From the NCBI GenBank assembly GCA_028290665.1, contig JAQGJK010000023.1, forward strand, positions 90,430-154,429: 64,000 nt of DNA, read 5' to 3'. Position numbers and translations under genes: made by a program. A model generated the notes under the pieces. The model was not told the origin of the DNA and did no database searches. It saw only the letters and a list, made by a program, of their open reading frames with translations. Shown in pieces: positions 52,787 to 61,982 of this stretch. The DNA comes from Devosia sp. (GTDB taxonomy: Bacteria > Pseudomonadota > Alphaproteobacteria > Rhizobiales > Devosiaceae). Position 1 is the first letter of the stretch. Each line of letters begins with the position of its first letter.

Positions 52787-53773
52787 TCCGTACGCTTCGG
52801 CCAGCAGCGCGAAGCTGCGCAGCCGTAGATCGTAATCCCACATCGTCGTCGTCACCATCACCTCATCTGCGCCGGTATCGGCGACCTTGGCATCAATGAT
52901 TGCCTTGACCGTCGCCGCCGAGCCGACGATCCACTGGCGGCGCTGGCCGGTGATGATGGCCCGCTCCTGCGCCGTATACTCATGCGCCGCCGCGGCTTCC
53001 GGCGTTACCAGCTTGCGGATCTGGCCCGAATGGAACAGCGCCCAGCTCAGCGCCTGCGAGCCGTTGAGATATTCGGCCTCCTCGTCGGTCGGGGCCACCA
53101 GCGCGGAAAGGCAGAGGATGGCGTGCGGCTCGGGGAACTGCACCGATGGGATGAACGCGGCGCGGTAGGCGTCGAACGCCGGCCTCGGCGGCGTCGCCGA
53201 AAAATGCGCGGCAAAGCCATAGCCCATGCCGAGTTCACCGGCTGCCGTAGCGCTGGCGCCGCTTGACCCCAACAGCGTGATCGGGGGCAGGGTGACCGCT
53301 TCGGGCACGACGCGGACGCCGGCGAACGGGTGCCCGGCCGGGAAACTATCGTCCTCGAACGCCATCAGCTCGGCGAGTTGGGAGGAGAAATGCTCGCCCC
53401 CGAACGAGCGCAACGCATTGAGCGTCCGCCCATCGCTGCCCCCGGCGCGGCCGATCCCGAGATCGATGCGGTCGGGAAACAGGCCGTTGAGCGTGCGAAA
53501 GCTCTCCGCCACCCGCAGCGGCACGTGGTTGGGCAGCATCACGCCGCCGGAGCCGAGCCGGATGGACTTGGTCACCGCCGCCGAGGAGGCAATCAGGATA
53601 TCGGGCGAAGACGAGGCGATCGAGGGCATGCCGTGATGCTCGGCATACCACAGCCGAGTAAAGCCCAGCCTGTCGCCTAGCTGCGCCAGTTCGCTTGTGC
53701 GGGCCAGCGCTGCTTGTGTGCTGGTGCCGTCGGACACCGGGGCGAGGTCGAGAATGGAAATCGGAAGGGTCAT
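52772..53773 (-). CDS. LLM-class flavin-dependent oxidoreductase
   Basis: A 333-residue luciferase-like monooxygenase. MTLPISILDLAPVSDGTS, LWYAEHHGMPSIASSSPDIL and RLGSGGVMLPNHVPLRVAE are the standard blocks of the MsnO8-type subfamily. Needs reduced FMN from a separate reductase. Substrate unknown. Its tail overlaps the PLP gene by 15 bases. Confidence 0.88.
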   Translation of the reverse strand: MTLPISILDLAPVSDGTSTQAALARTSELAQLGDRLGFTRLWYAEHHGMPSIASSSPDILIASSAAVTKSIRLGSGGVMLPNHVPLRVAESFRTLNGLFPDRIDLGIGRAGGSDGRTLNALRSFGGEHFSSQLAELMAFEDDSFPAGHPFAGVRVVPEAVTLPPITLLGSSGASATAAGELGMGYGFAAHFSATPPRPAFDAYRAAFIPSVQFPEPHAILCLSALVAPTDEEAEYLNGSQALSWALFHSGQIRKLVTPEAAAAHEYTAQERAIITGQRRQWIVGSAATVKAIIDAKVADTGADEVMVTTTMWDYDLRLRSFALLAEAYGLEPR

Positions 53774-53855
53774 CCGCGCTATATGCGCATCGCCGACCCG
53801 GTTGAGAAGGTCGCATTGTAAGTGATCGGTTCACCACACCGCTCGACAAAGCCAC

Positions 53856-53870
53856 CTGTCGACTCGACAG
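53856..53870. promoter_or_regulatory. Perfect palindrome upstream of the PagL-like gene
   Basis: CTGTCGA / TCGACAG around one C, in the divergent spacer between the LLM gene and the lipid A deacylase gene. Possible operator; no known consensus. Confidence 0.35.
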
Positions 53871-53941
53871 AACCCCACGGCACGATTGACGGAACGCCGG
53901 CTGCGTGGCCCAATGGGGTTCGCGAAAAAGGGGTTTTGCGC

Positions 53942-54544
53942 ATGGCTTTGCAGCGGGCAGCTGCCGTCATCGCCTCGGGGGTGCTGTGCTGTCTCGGTTT
54001 GGCCACGGGTATCGCCCGGGCCGAAGACCCGATGTATTCCAGCATTTCGATCGTCGATGAAGTGCGCTTCGGCTTCCACTATCATGATGTCTATCATGGC
54101 TTCATCCCAACCGATCCGGCGATGTTTCGCTTCGATCAACTCGAGGATATCAGCCTCGAAGTGCTGTTCGCCTCGCCGGATGTCGATGCCTTCCGCTGGA
54201 TCGGCTCGCCGCGCCCCAATCTTGGGGTGAACATCAATTTCGATGGTCAGGAAAGCGTCGCGCATCTTGCCCTGACCTGGCAGTTGCGGCCGTTCGCCAG
54301 CGCCCCGCTGTTCGTCGAGGGCACGTTCGGCGCCGCGCTCAACAATGGCTACCTGACCAACGCCCCGGACGGCTTCCAGAATCTCGGCTGCCATCTGCAG
54401 TTCTACGAGCAGTTCGGCATCGGCGCCGACCTCGGCGACAACGCGCGGGTCATCCTCGCCTATGACCACACCTCGAATGCCGGGCTGTGCGAAGCCAATG
54501 AGGGCCTGTCGAGCCTTGGATTGAAGCTCGGCTGGCAGTTTTAA
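53942..54544 (+). CDS. PagL-type acyloxyacyl hydrolase (lipid A 3-O-deacylase)
   Basis: Read from ATG 53942, 200 residues. Signal peptide (ALQRAAAVIASGVLCCLGLAT..ARA) and an eight-stranded barrel pattern ending in SLGLKLGWQF (C-terminal aromatic). The catalytic motif is YDHTSNAGLCEAN: His, Ser and nearby Asn/Glu as in PagL. It removes the 3-O-acyl chain from lipid A in the outer membrane. No regulator is nearby. Confidence 0.82.
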   Translation: MALQRAAAVIASGVLCCLGLATGIARAEDPMYSSISIVDEVRFGFHYHDVYHGFIPTDPAMFRFDQLEDISLEVLFASPDVDAFRWIGSPRPNLGVNINFDGQESVAHLALTWQLRPFASAPLFVEGTFGAALNNGYLTNAPDGFQNLGCHLQFYEQFGIGADLGDNARVILAYDHTSNAGLCEANEGLSSLGLKLGWQF

Positions 54545-54600
54545 ACGGCTGCGTACGCGATGAGCCCACTGAATTGCCCGCCACCCCTAACCCCAGCCTG

Positions 54601-54680
54601 AGTCATTCCCGCGAAAGCGGGAATCTCCGTTTCACGTGTCGGCCTTAAACAGAGATCCCCGCGTTCGCGAGGATGACCGT
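54601..54680. repeat. Inverted REP pair
   Basis: Left unit GTCATTCCCGCG..GCGGGAATCTC faces a right unit whose reverse complement begins CGGTCATCCTCGCGAACGCG. About 80 bp in the 429-base gap between the PagL-like and BaiN-like genes, which also holds the copy below and no gene. Confidence 0.65.
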
Positions 54681-54811
54681 GGGTGGGGAGAGAATTGTGG
54701 GGGGCGGGACGGCTTGCCGGGAAATGGCTGTTCGCGGGGACGGGACCAGGCGGCGCGCATAGGGACGGGGCCTAACTCCGACCCGGCCACCCAGATATAT
54801 CCTCACCCCAC

Positions 54812-54929
54812 CCACCGCCGTCTTTCCCGCGAAGGCGGGAATCCAGTAGGTTCAGGAGTTGACGCTACCCTCGATGGCAACCAACTGGCAGTGCGCATAC
54901 TGGTTTCCCGCCTTCGCGGGAATGACGCC
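54812..54929. repeat. Composite palindromic repeat (BIME-like), copy B
   Basis: About 118 bp; aligns end to end with 48257-48375: same CCACCGCCGTCTTTCCCGCG start, GGGAATCCAGTA, GCGCATACTGG and GGGAATGACGCC end, with a more variable middle. Terminal units form imperfect inverted repeats of about 33 bases. Confidence 0.75.
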
Positions 54930-54973
54930 TTGATCCAATTGCGATGCAGATGATCGAGCGGTCTTAATACTTC

Positions 54974-56164
54974 CTACGCCGCCTGTCCGGCGGCCCAGCC
55001 GGAGGCCCAGGCCCACTGGAAATTGTAGCCACCGAGCCAGCCGGTGACATCCACCACTTCGCCGACGATGAACAGCCCGGGCACTGCCTTGGCTTCCATG
55101 GTCCGGGCATCGAGTTCATCGGTGTCGACGCCGCCGAGGGTGACTTCGGCGGTGCGATAGCCTTCCGAGCCCACCGGCTTCAGCGCCCATTTTTCGAGCG
55201 TCATAGCGACGGTCGCCAATACCTTGTCCGACATGTCGCCGATCTGCGTGGTGACGCCGATCCGCTCGCCCAGCACCTGCGCAAGGCGCTTGGGCAAATG
55301 CGCCGCGATCACCGTTTGAACCGCGAGTTTGGGCGTTGCCTGCCGCGCCTCGCGCAGCATGCCGATGACGTCAAGATGCGGCAGCATGTCGATGCTGATG
55401 CCGTCGCCTTCGCGCCAATAGGATGAAATTTGCAGGATCGCGGGTCCCGACAGGCCGCGATGGGTGAACAGCAGCGCCTCCTCGAACCCGGCTTTGCCGA
55501 GGCTGACGATGGCGGTAGTCGAGATGCCGGCGAGCGGCGTCATCCATGCCAGTTCCTGCTCGGCAAAGGTCAGCGGCACCAGCGCCGGGCGGGTGTCGGT
55601 GACGGCGAGGCCGAACTGCTCGGCAAGCCGATAGCCGAAATTGGTGGCGCCCATCTTGGGGATGGATTTGCCGCCGGTGGCGACGATCAGCGACGTCGCG
55701 GTGGCCGGTCCGTTCGACAGCCCGACCCGGAACCCGTCGTCGGTTTTTTCGACGCCGTCGATGGTGGTCGAGAGGGAGAGCACCGCCCCGGCGCGGGTCA
55801 TCTCGGTCTGCAGCAGATTGATGATCTCTAGGCTCGAATTGTCGCAGAACAACTGGCCGAGGGTCTTCTCGTGGTACGGAATGTTGTAGCGCCGCACCAG
55901 CGACATGAACATCTGCGGCGTATAGCGCGACAGCGCTGAGAGCGCGAAACGCGGGTTGCGCGACAGGAAGCGGTCGCGGCCAGCGGTGGCCGTAGCATGG
56001 ACGTTGGTGAAATTGCAGCGCCCGCCGCCCGAAATGCGGATCTTCTCGCCGGGGGAACTCGCGTGATCGATGACCAGCACGCGGCGGCCACGGCGCCCGG
56101 CTTCGATGGCGGCCATCATGCCGGCCGCCCCGGCGCCGAGGATAATAACGTCGAAATCAGGCAT
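54974..56164 (-). CDS. BaiN/RdsA-family NAD(P)/FAD-dependent oxidoreductase
   Basis: A 396-residue flavoprotein read from ATG 56164. FAD-binding DVIILGAGAAGMMAAIEAG, the HI0933-like signature RISGGGRCNFTN near residue 46, SLIVATGGKSIPKMG, and the C-terminal GWLGGYNFQWAWASG. Family members reduce or oxidise unknown substrates (BaiN acts on bile acids in gut bacteria). Common single-copy gene; role here unknown. Confidence 0.88.
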   Translation of the reverse strand: MPDFDVIILGAGAAGMMAAIEAGRRGRRVLVIDHASSPGEKIRISGGGRCNFTNVHATATAGRDRFLSRNPRFALSALSRYTPQMFMSLVRRYNIPYHEKTLGQLFCDNSSLEIINLLQTEMTRAGAVLSLSTTIDGVEKTDDGFRVGLSNGPATATSLIVATGGKSIPKMGATNFGYRLAEQFGLAVTDTRPALVPLTFAEQELAWMTPLAGISTTAIVSLGKAGFEEALLFTHRGLSGPAILQISSYWREGDGISIDMLPHLDVIGMLREARQATPKLAVQTVIAAHLPKRLAQVLGERIGVTTQIGDMSDKVLATVAMTLEKWALKPVGSEGYRTAEVTLGGVDTDELDARTMEAKAVPGLFIVGEVVDVTGWLGGYNFQWAWASGWAAGQAA

Positions 56165-56191
56165 TGGCACTCGAAACGGTCGGTTGGCGGC

Positions 56192-57280
56192 TCAGTTGAA
56201 GTGCCAGAGCGTCCCAACCGTCCATTTGCTTGCGGTAAAGCCGCTCTGGACCGGAGTGGCGCTCAATTCGCCGAGTGCCAGAACTTCGGCACGCAGCGTG
56301 GCGTTGCCCCACATCGCATATTCGACGCCGCCACCCAAGGCATAAGCGAATTTGTTTTCGAGGTAGCCGATGCCACCCGCGCCATAGATCATCAAGCCAT
56401 CGAGCGGCACGAAACCGATGCGGGCGAGGCCGATGACATCGGGACCAATATCGCCCGAAGTGTCGAAACTGACGCCGCTCTGCACTTCGATGCCCGCCAC
56501 CAGCGCCTCGGCGACGCGGAAGTTCCAGCCTGCCATGCCGCCAAAGGTGAAGCGCGACAGGTGCAGGTCGTGGCCGTAGTCGGCAAAGAAATTGTAGGGC
56601 GGGTTGAACATTCCGCCGGTGTAGAGGCCGGCGTAACCGCCATCGAAATCGGTGACTTCGACCGTGCCGGAACTGGTCAGTCCCGAGCCCGCCGGATCGT
56701 GCGGCCCGATATGCCAGATGGCGCCGCCAGTGATCCGCATCGCCGAAACCGCCGGCGTGTCATTGCCGTTCGGGGAGTCCCCGATCTGGCCGATGCCAAG
56801 GCCTTCAAGGCGAATGGAAAATTCGTCATGCACCATCCACTCGACGCCGCCGCCGAACGCGAACGCCGGCTGGTTGACGAAATACCCGGCGCCGCCGATC
56901 AGGTAGGTCATGAAACTGTCGGAGGTCAGGAAGCCGAGCCGCGCCAGAGCGAAGGCGTCGTACTCGATGACGCCGGCAAAATCGGTGTTGACCGTCGCCT
57001 GGACTTCGCCGCCAATGACGATGCCTGGAGCGATGAACCGATTATAGCCAAAGACTCCGCCCACCTGGCCACGCAGATCGCCGCCGCCGGTAAAGAAATT
57101 GTCCATCCGGTTGGAGATCGGCCCGAACATGATGCCGGCATACAGCCCGTCAAAATAGTTCGGCGTTGCCAGTTCGACCGGTACAACCGGAGCGTAATAA
57201 ATCGCATCAGCAGCCTGAGCTGCGCCGCTTGCCAGCAGGAGAACCGTGGCGCTTGTGCCAATTATCGTCTTGAAAGCCAT
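56192..57280 (-). CDS. Outer-membrane protein with two tandem beta-barrel domains
   Basis: A 362-residue protein with signal peptide (IIGTSATVLLLASGAAQA). Two homologous halves: residues about 43-190 begin FDGLYAGIMFGPISN and residues about 200-362 begin FDGGYAGLYTGGMFN. Each half then carries an alternating pattern with VFGYNRFIAPGIVIGGEVQ / GWNFRVAEALVAGIEVQ, ARLGF / ARIGF, GGGVEW / GGGVEY and ends in IWHI / LWHF. Each half looks like an eight-stranded Omp25/OmpA-type barrel. Unknown role; perhaps structural. Confidence 0.75.
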   Translation of the reverse strand: MAFKTIIGTSATVLLLASGAAQAADAIYYAPVVPVELATPNYFDGLYAGIMFGPISNRMDNFFTGGGDLRGQVGGVFGYNRFIAPGIVIGGEVQATVNTDFAGVIEYDAFALARLGFLTSDSFMTYLIGGAGYFVNQPAFAFGGGVEWMVHDEFSIRLEGLGIGQIGDSPNGNDTPAVSAMRITGGAIWHIGPHDPAGSGLTSSGTVEVTDFDGGYAGLYTGGMFNPPYNFFADYGHDLHLSRFTFGGMAGWNFRVAEALVAGIEVQSGVSFDTSGDIGPDVIGLARIGFVPLDGLMIYGAGGIGYLENKFAYALGGGVEYAMWGNATLRAEVLALGELSATPVQSGFTASKWTVGTLWHFN

Positions 57281-57677
57281 CGCTCGCCGCCCCCTACCAT
57301 GCGGTCACCATACAACAGCACGGTTACCGCAACCATATCGGCGTGCGGTCATCATGCGGTGGGGCGCTCTCTGTTGCAACATTGCACCGCCGAGCGGCCT
57401 TTCCTCCAGCGGGCAAAACGCCAATTTCATTGACTTGAAGCCAATCCGGCGTCAATAAGCCCGCTATCTCAGGGCGAGCACTCGATGCGTTTCGCAATCG
57501 ACATACAGGATAATGGTGGAGTTGGCCGTCTGGTCTGCGCCCGGCATCCGGCTTGCCTCAAAACCACCAAAACCCGCTAAGCCGATCCCCGGGCGTCTCC
57601 CGCCGGGGAACGGCTACAGCACGCAGGCCGCGGCGATTAGCGCTGCGCGGGGGCGGTGAACGGTAAGGACAGACCAA
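57281..57677. other. 397-base spacer between the beta-barrel gene and asd
   Basis: Divergent promoter region with no gene. It holds CATGCGGT twice (near 57298 and 57353) and an ATTGAC..GTCAAT inverted pair around 57429-57455. No riboswitch or attenuator could be recognised. Confidence 0.4.
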
Positions 57678-58718
57678 ATGGCATATCGAGTCGCAGTCAT
57701 CGGCGCCACGGGCAATGTGGGCCGGGAAATGCTCAACATCCTCGCCGAGCGCAAATTTCCAGTGTCCGAAGTGGTGGCGCTGGCTTCATCACGCTCCATC
57801 GGGCGCGAACTGAGCTTTGGCGACAAAGTCATCAAGTGTCGCGACCTGGCCAATTTCGATTTCTCCGGAGTCGATTTCGTGCTGATGGCAGCCGGCTCGA
57901 CCATTGCCAAGGAGTGGGCGCAGCGGATCGGGGCGACCGGCGCCATCGTAATCGATAATTCGAGCTACTGGCGCTACCACTCGGACGTGCCGCTGGTGGT
58001 CCCCGAGGTCAACGCACATGTCCTCGACGCCTATTTCGCCAATCCGCGCCGCAACAATATCATCGCCAACCCAAACTGCTCGACCGCCCAACTTGTCGTG
58101 GCGCTAAAGCCGCTCCACGATTTCGCCACCATCACCCGTGTCGTCGTCGCCACCTACCAGTCGGTGTCGGGCGCCGGCAAGGAAGGCGTCGACGAACTGT
58201 GGCTGCAGACCAAGGGTATCTTCGTCAACGACGCGCCGACGGCCCAGAAGTTCACCAAGCAGATCGCCTTCAACGTCATCCCGCACATCGATGTGTTCAT
58301 GGAGGATGGCTACACCAAGGAGGAGTGGAAGATGATGGCCGAGACCAAGAAGATCCTCGACCCCAAGATCAAGCTGACCGCCACCTGCGTCCGCGTGCCG
58401 GTGTTCGTCGGCCACTCCGAAGCCGTCAATATCGAATTCGAAAAGCCGATCTCGGCCAACGAGGCGCGCGACATCCTGCGTGACGCGCCGGGCATTGCCG
58501 TCGTCGATAAGCGCGAAGCCGGCGGCTACATCACCCCGATTGAGGCCAAGGGCGAGTACGACACCTTCGTCTCGCGCATTCGCGAGGATGCGACGGTCGA
58601 GAACGGCCTGTCGATCTGGGTGGTGTCGGACAATCTCCGCAAGGGCGCGGCCCTCAACGCCGTGCAGATCGCCGAAACCATTATCGAGCGCGGCCTGCTG
58701 GCGCGGCAGGCCGCCTGA
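57678..58718 (+). CDS. asd: Aspartate-semialdehyde dehydrogenase
   Basis: A 346-residue enzyme: YRVAVIGATGNVGREMLNIL (NADP fold), catalytic Cys in ANPNCSTAQLV near residue 135, YQSVSGAGKEGVDEL, and the substrate-site RVPVFVGHSEAVNI. It makes aspartate semialdehyde for lysine, methionine, threonine and diaminopimelate. An EamA-type exporter gene follows after 21 bases. Confidence 0.97.
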   Translation: MAYRVAVIGATGNVGREMLNILAERKFPVSEVVALASSRSIGRELSFGDKVIKCRDLANFDFSGVDFVLMAAGSTIAKEWAQRIGATGAIVIDNSSYWRYHSDVPLVVPEVNAHVLDAYFANPRRNNIIANPNCSTAQLVVALKPLHDFATITRVVVATYQSVSGAGKEGVDELWLQTKGIFVNDAPTAQKFTKQIAFNVIPHIDVFMEDGYTKEEWKMMAETKKILDPKIKLTATCVRVPVFVGHSEAVNIEFEKPISANEARDILRDAPGIAVVDKREAGGYITPIEAKGEYDTFVSRIREDATVENGLSIWVVSDNLRKGAALNAVQIAETIIERGLLARQAA

Positions 58719-58739
58719 TCCCGACCGAGTGATTCGGCT

Positions 58740-59642
58740 ATGACGCCGCGCGACCTGTTGCTCACGCTCGCCGTCGTGGCGGTGTGGGGCGCCAATTTCG
58801 TCGCCATAAGCTGGGGTGTCGACGAAGTGGCGCCGCTGCTGATGACCGGGGTGCGCTACCTGCTGGCGGCGGTCCCGGCGGTGTTCTTCATCCGTCGGCC
58901 CAAAGTCCGTCTCCGCCTTGCCGTTGCGTACGGTCTGGCCATCGGGGTCGCGCAGTTCGGGCTGCTGTTCACCGCGATCAAGCTCGGCATGCCGGCCGGG
59001 CTCGCCTCTCTCGTCATGCAATTGCAGGCGTTCTTCACCATCGCGCTCGCCGCGGCGTTTCTCGGCGAGCGGCCGCACCGGTTTCAGGTGCTGGGCGGGC
59101 TGGTGGCCATTGGGGGAATCGCAGCCATCGGCCTCGAGCGGCTCGACGGCGCGGCATTCATCCCGCTGCTGCTGACGATTCTCGCAGCGCTCGCCTGGGG
59201 CATCGGCAATGTGCTGACCAAACGCGCCGGCCGGATCGACATGTTCGCCTTCGTGGTATGGACTGCACTGGTGCCGCCGCTACCGATGCTAGGATTGTCC
59301 CTGGTGTTCGAAGGTCCGGGCGCCATCCCGGCAGCACTCGCGCACATTACCTGGCTCGGCGGCGGCTCGCTGCTGTTCATCGCCTACATCTCGACGCTGT
59401 TCGGCTATGGGGTATGGAGCGGGTTGCTGTCGCGCTACCCGGCCAACCTCGTCGTGCCGTTCACCCTGCTGGTCCCGGTCTTCGGCATGGCGGCGAGCGC
59501 CATGCTGCTGGGCGAAAGCATTTCACCCTTCGAAATCGCCGGCTCGCTGCTGGTGTTTCTCGGGCTGGCAGTCAACGTTTTCGGGCGAAATTTCTGGACG
59601 GTCACGGCACGCCTCGTTGGGCAGACCGCCGACAGACGCTGA
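58740..59642 (+). CDS. EamA/DMT-family transporter
   Basis: A 300-residue protein with ten predicted membrane helices in two five-helix halves; LAVVAVWGANFVAISWGVDE is the EamA start. It begins 21 bases after asd, so it may be co-transcribed. EamA members export amino acids or metabolites; the link with asd hints at an aspartate-family compound, which is inference. Confidence 0.85.
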   Translation: MTPRDLLLTLAVVAVWGANFVAISWGVDEVAPLLMTGVRYLLAAVPAVFFIRRPKVRLRLAVAYGLAIGVAQFGLLFTAIKLGMPAGLASLVMQLQAFFTIALAAAFLGERPHRFQVLGGLVAIGGIAAIGLERLDGAAFIPLLLTILAALAWGIGNVLTKRAGRIDMFAFVVWTALVPPLPMLGLSLVFEGPGAIPAALAHITWLGGGSLLFIAYISTLFGYGVWSGLLSRYPANLVVPFTLLVPVFGMAASAMLLGESISPFEIAGSLLVFLGLAVNVFGRNFWTVTARLVGQTADRR

Positions 59643-59648
59643 TAGCGG

Positions 59649-60290
59649 TTACTTCGGGGGCCGGATGAAATCGCCGCTCTCGTGGTCTAGGATCCACAAT
59701 TCTCCGGTCGATATATCGAACCACGCGCCGTGAACGCCTAGTTTGCCTTCATCTTCCAGCCGCTGCACATAGGGAAAGGTGCGGAGGTTACGGATCGAGT
59801 TGCGGATCGACAACCGTTCGAGGATGGTCTGCCGCTCATTGGCGGTCATGAACGTCGAGGTGCCGACCTGTTCGGCGACCGGACCGAGCATGCTCATCCA
59901 TTTGCCGATGAAGTCACCGGCATCGAGCGGCCCGGCTTCGGGGTCGAGCGCGGCACGGATACCGCCACAACGACCGTGACCCATGATCAGCACGTTGCGG
60001 ATGCCGAGCGACTGCACGGCGAACTCGATCGCTGCCGAAGTGCCATGCTGCCCGCCGTCGGGTTGATAGGTCGGTACCAGATTGGCGACATTGCGCAGGA
60101 CGAACAGTTCGCCCGGCCCCGCATCAAAGATCAATTCTGGCGCCGCGCGACTGTCGCAGCAGGCGATGATCATCGTCGTCGGCGACTGGCCGGCCGCAGC
60201 CAGCGTTTCGTAACGCTTGCTTTCCCGGGCGTACCGCCCCGAAATGAAGCTGTCATAACCGTTCAGCAGTGCTTGCGGAAACTCATGCAT
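59649..60290 (-). CDS. Beta-class carbonic anhydrase
   Basis: A 213-residue enzyme read from ATG 60290, with RBS GGAG upstream. Zinc ligands: IIACCDSRAAPE (Cys, Asp-Arg) and LIMGHGRCGGIRAA (His, Cys). It hydrates CO2 to bicarbonate for carboxylation reactions. Convergent with the EamA gene, seven bases apart. Confidence 0.93.
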   Translation of the reverse strand: MHEFPQALLNGYDSFISGRYARESKRYETLAAAGQSPTTMIIACCDSRAAPELIFDAGPGELFVLRNVANLVPTYQPDGGQHGTSAAIEFAVQSLGIRNVLIMGHGRCGGIRAALDPEAGPLDAGDFIGKWMSMLGPVAEQVGTSTFMTANERQTILERLSIRNSIRNLRTFPYVQRLEDEGKLGVHGAWFDISTGELWILDHESGDFIRPPK

Positions 60291-60364
60291 GGCACTCCGA
60301 TTAGCGCTAAGTAGCGTTCCGTTCAACGACTATGCACCCGGCGCCAACCGGAATGAGGGCTGCA

Positions 60365-60574
60365 ATGCTGATTTACCGTTACCTGACCGGAGAGGACGAC
60401 AGCACGTTCTGCCACAAGGTCACCAAGGCTTTGAGCGAAGGCTGGGGGCTGTACGGCACGCCGAGCTATGCGTATGACGCAGAGGCGAGGCGCATGAAAT
60501 GCGGGCAGGCCGTGACCCGGGAAGTCTTCAACCAGCCCTACGATCCCGAGCGAAAGCTCATCGACTATCGGTAG
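60365..60574 (+). CDS. DUF1737-family small protein
   Basis: A 69-residue protein read from ATG 60365 (GAGGGC upstream). LIYRYLTGEDDSTFCHKVTK and GWGLYGTPSYAYDAEARRMK match the DUF1737 pattern, a short beta-alpha-beta fold of unknown function often appended to other genes. It stands alone. Confidence 0.75.
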   Translation: MLIYRYLTGEDDSTFCHKVTKALSEGWGLYGTPSYAYDAEARRMKCGQAVTREVFNQPYDPERKLIDYR

Positions 60575-60668
60575 ATGAACGGATTTTGAACGGCGATGTC
60601 AGCCGCGGTTGGGACCGTTGACGATAGTGATGACTGTACTGCCAGTTTCGGCAGCCTCCGAGGTCATC

Positions 60669-60830
60669 ATGCGTACCCGCGCCCGTCAGTTCCGTCGCCT
60701 GCGTCTGCCGATAGTTCTGCTTGCCCTCATGGCTGCGCTGTTGGCGTTGCCGGCGCTGACCACCGCTCCGGCTGAAGTGCCGCTTGCAGCCGAAGCCTCG
60801 TTCCCGGTCGCGACAATGGCCAATACCTAA
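60669..60830 (+). CDS. Short hypothetical membrane or exported peptide, 53 residues
   Basis: ATG 60669 with GAGG upstream. A basic N-terminus (RTRARQFRRLRLP) is followed by a hydrophobic stretch (IVLLALMAALLALPAL) and a short acidic tail. Could be a small single-pass protein. Its last four bases overlap the stop of the convergent NUDIX gene. Coding status is not certain. Confidence 0.4.
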   Translation: MRTRARQFRRLRLPIVLLALMAALLALPALTTAPAEVPLAAEASFPVATMANT

Positions 60831-61405
60831 AGCCGGTAGCGCGGGTCGCGCGCGGCCAGCAGCAGCATGATGGTCTTGGCGTCGACGATGCCGCCCGAGG
60901 CGATCAGCCCGAGTGCCTCGTCGAGCGGCATCTCGATAATCTCGATGTCCTCGCCCTCATCGACCAGCCCACCGCCGACGCCCGAGCGATCGGTGGCGGT
61001 ATAGCTGCCGAGGAACAAATGGATGCGGTGCTGCACCGAGCCCGGGCACATCTCGGCGACGCACAGCTTTTTCAGCACGCCAACGCGATAGCCGGTCTCC
61101 TCCTCGGCCTCGCGGCGGGCGCAGGTTTCCGGATCGTCGTCGTCGAGCAACCCGGCGCAGACTTCGATCAGCAGCGGCGGATCGCCCTCGGCGTAGACCG
61201 GAAAGCGGAACTGCCGGACGAGAATGACGGTATCGCGCGAAGCGTCGAGCAGCAGCACAGCGGCGGCATCGCCGAGATCGTAAGTCTCGCGTGTCAGGCG
61301 CTGCCACTGACCGTCGCGGCGGCGGAAGTCGAAGCTGTTGCGCCTGAGCGTCCGCCAGCCCTTCGCCAGCACCTCGACTTCGAGGTTGCGAACCAGTTCG
61401 TCCAT
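60827..61405 (-). CDS. NUDIX hydrolase (NudK/ADP-ribose pyrophosphatase-like)
   Basis: A 192-residue enzyme. NUDIX box GLLDDDDPETCARREAEEET then GYRVG has the G-x5-E-x7-REUxEExGU spacing. N-terminal and C-terminal blocks are like GDP-mannose or ADP-sugar pyrophosphatases. Substrate not assignable. Confidence 0.88.
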   Translation of the reverse strand: MDELVRNLEVEVLAKGWRTLRRNSFDFRRRDGQWQRLTRETYDLGDAAAVLLLDASRDTVILVRQFRFPVYAEGDPPLLIEVCAGLLDDDDPETCARREAEEETGYRVGVLKKLCVAEMCPGSVQHRIHLFLGSYTATDRSGVGGGLVDEGEDIEIIEMPLDEALGLIASGGIVDAKTIMLLLAARDPRYRL

Positions 61406-61580
61406 GGTGCCGTCTCCGTTGCGCAGTTTACCCTAACGTCGAACCCGAAACCGCCGCTAGCGCAAAGGTGCCTTTGACGAAGCGACGCCCCTTGGCTAGA
61501 AGGTTCGCACCATTCCAGACTGGATGGCACGGTCGCCTATCGCCCGGTCCGGCAGCCCCAGTCGCAGCGTGATATTTGCC

Positions 61581-61982
61581 ATGGCCGCGCGCAGTCGCCC
61601 GCTTTCCCCGCATCTGTCGATCTATCGCTTCACCATCACCATGGTGGTGTCCATCGTTCACCGCATCACCGGCATCGCGCTGTACGCCGGTACTGTGTTG
61701 CTGGTGGGCTGGCTGCTGGCGGGCGCGTGGGGGCCGGTGCCCCTGGCTTATGTCAACGGCTTCTTTGCCCACTGGTTCGGTACGCTGGTACTGATCGGCT
61801 ACACCTGGGCGCTGTTCCAGCACCTGCTCGGCGGGGTCAGGTACTTTTTCTGGGATGCCACGGCTGGGATGGGAGCCGGGCAGCGCGAGGCCATCTCTTG
61901 GGCCAATGTGATCGGCGCGGTGCTGCTGACCGTAATCGCCTGGTCGGTGTATTTCATGTTCCGGGAGACAGCTTCCCTATGA
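61581..61982 (+). CDS. sdhC: Succinate dehydrogenase cytochrome b556 subunit
   Basis: A 133-residue membrane protein read from ATG 61581 (RPLSPHLSIYRFTITMVVSI is the SdhC start; an upstream ATG at 61524 is possible). The haem ligand His is in LFQHLLGGVRYFFWD. Three helices. It anchors complex II and binds quinone. Its stop TGA overlaps the sdhD ATG (ATGA). Confidence 0.93.
   Translation: MAARSRPLSPHLSIYRFTITMVVSIVHRITGIALYAGTVLLVGWLLAGAWGPVPLAYVNGFFAHWFGTLVLIGYTWALFQHLLGGVRYFFWDATAGMGAGQREAISWANVIGAVLLTVIAWSVYFMFRETASL

Noticed and set aside
48257..54929. Transposon bounded by the two repeat copies
   Set aside because: The genes between are ordinary (leuB, M23 peptidase, PLP enzyme) and there is no transposase; the copies look like independent insertions.
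61524..61580. Upstream ATG for sdhC
   Set aside because: Adds 19 residues not typical of SdhC; kept only as an alternative.
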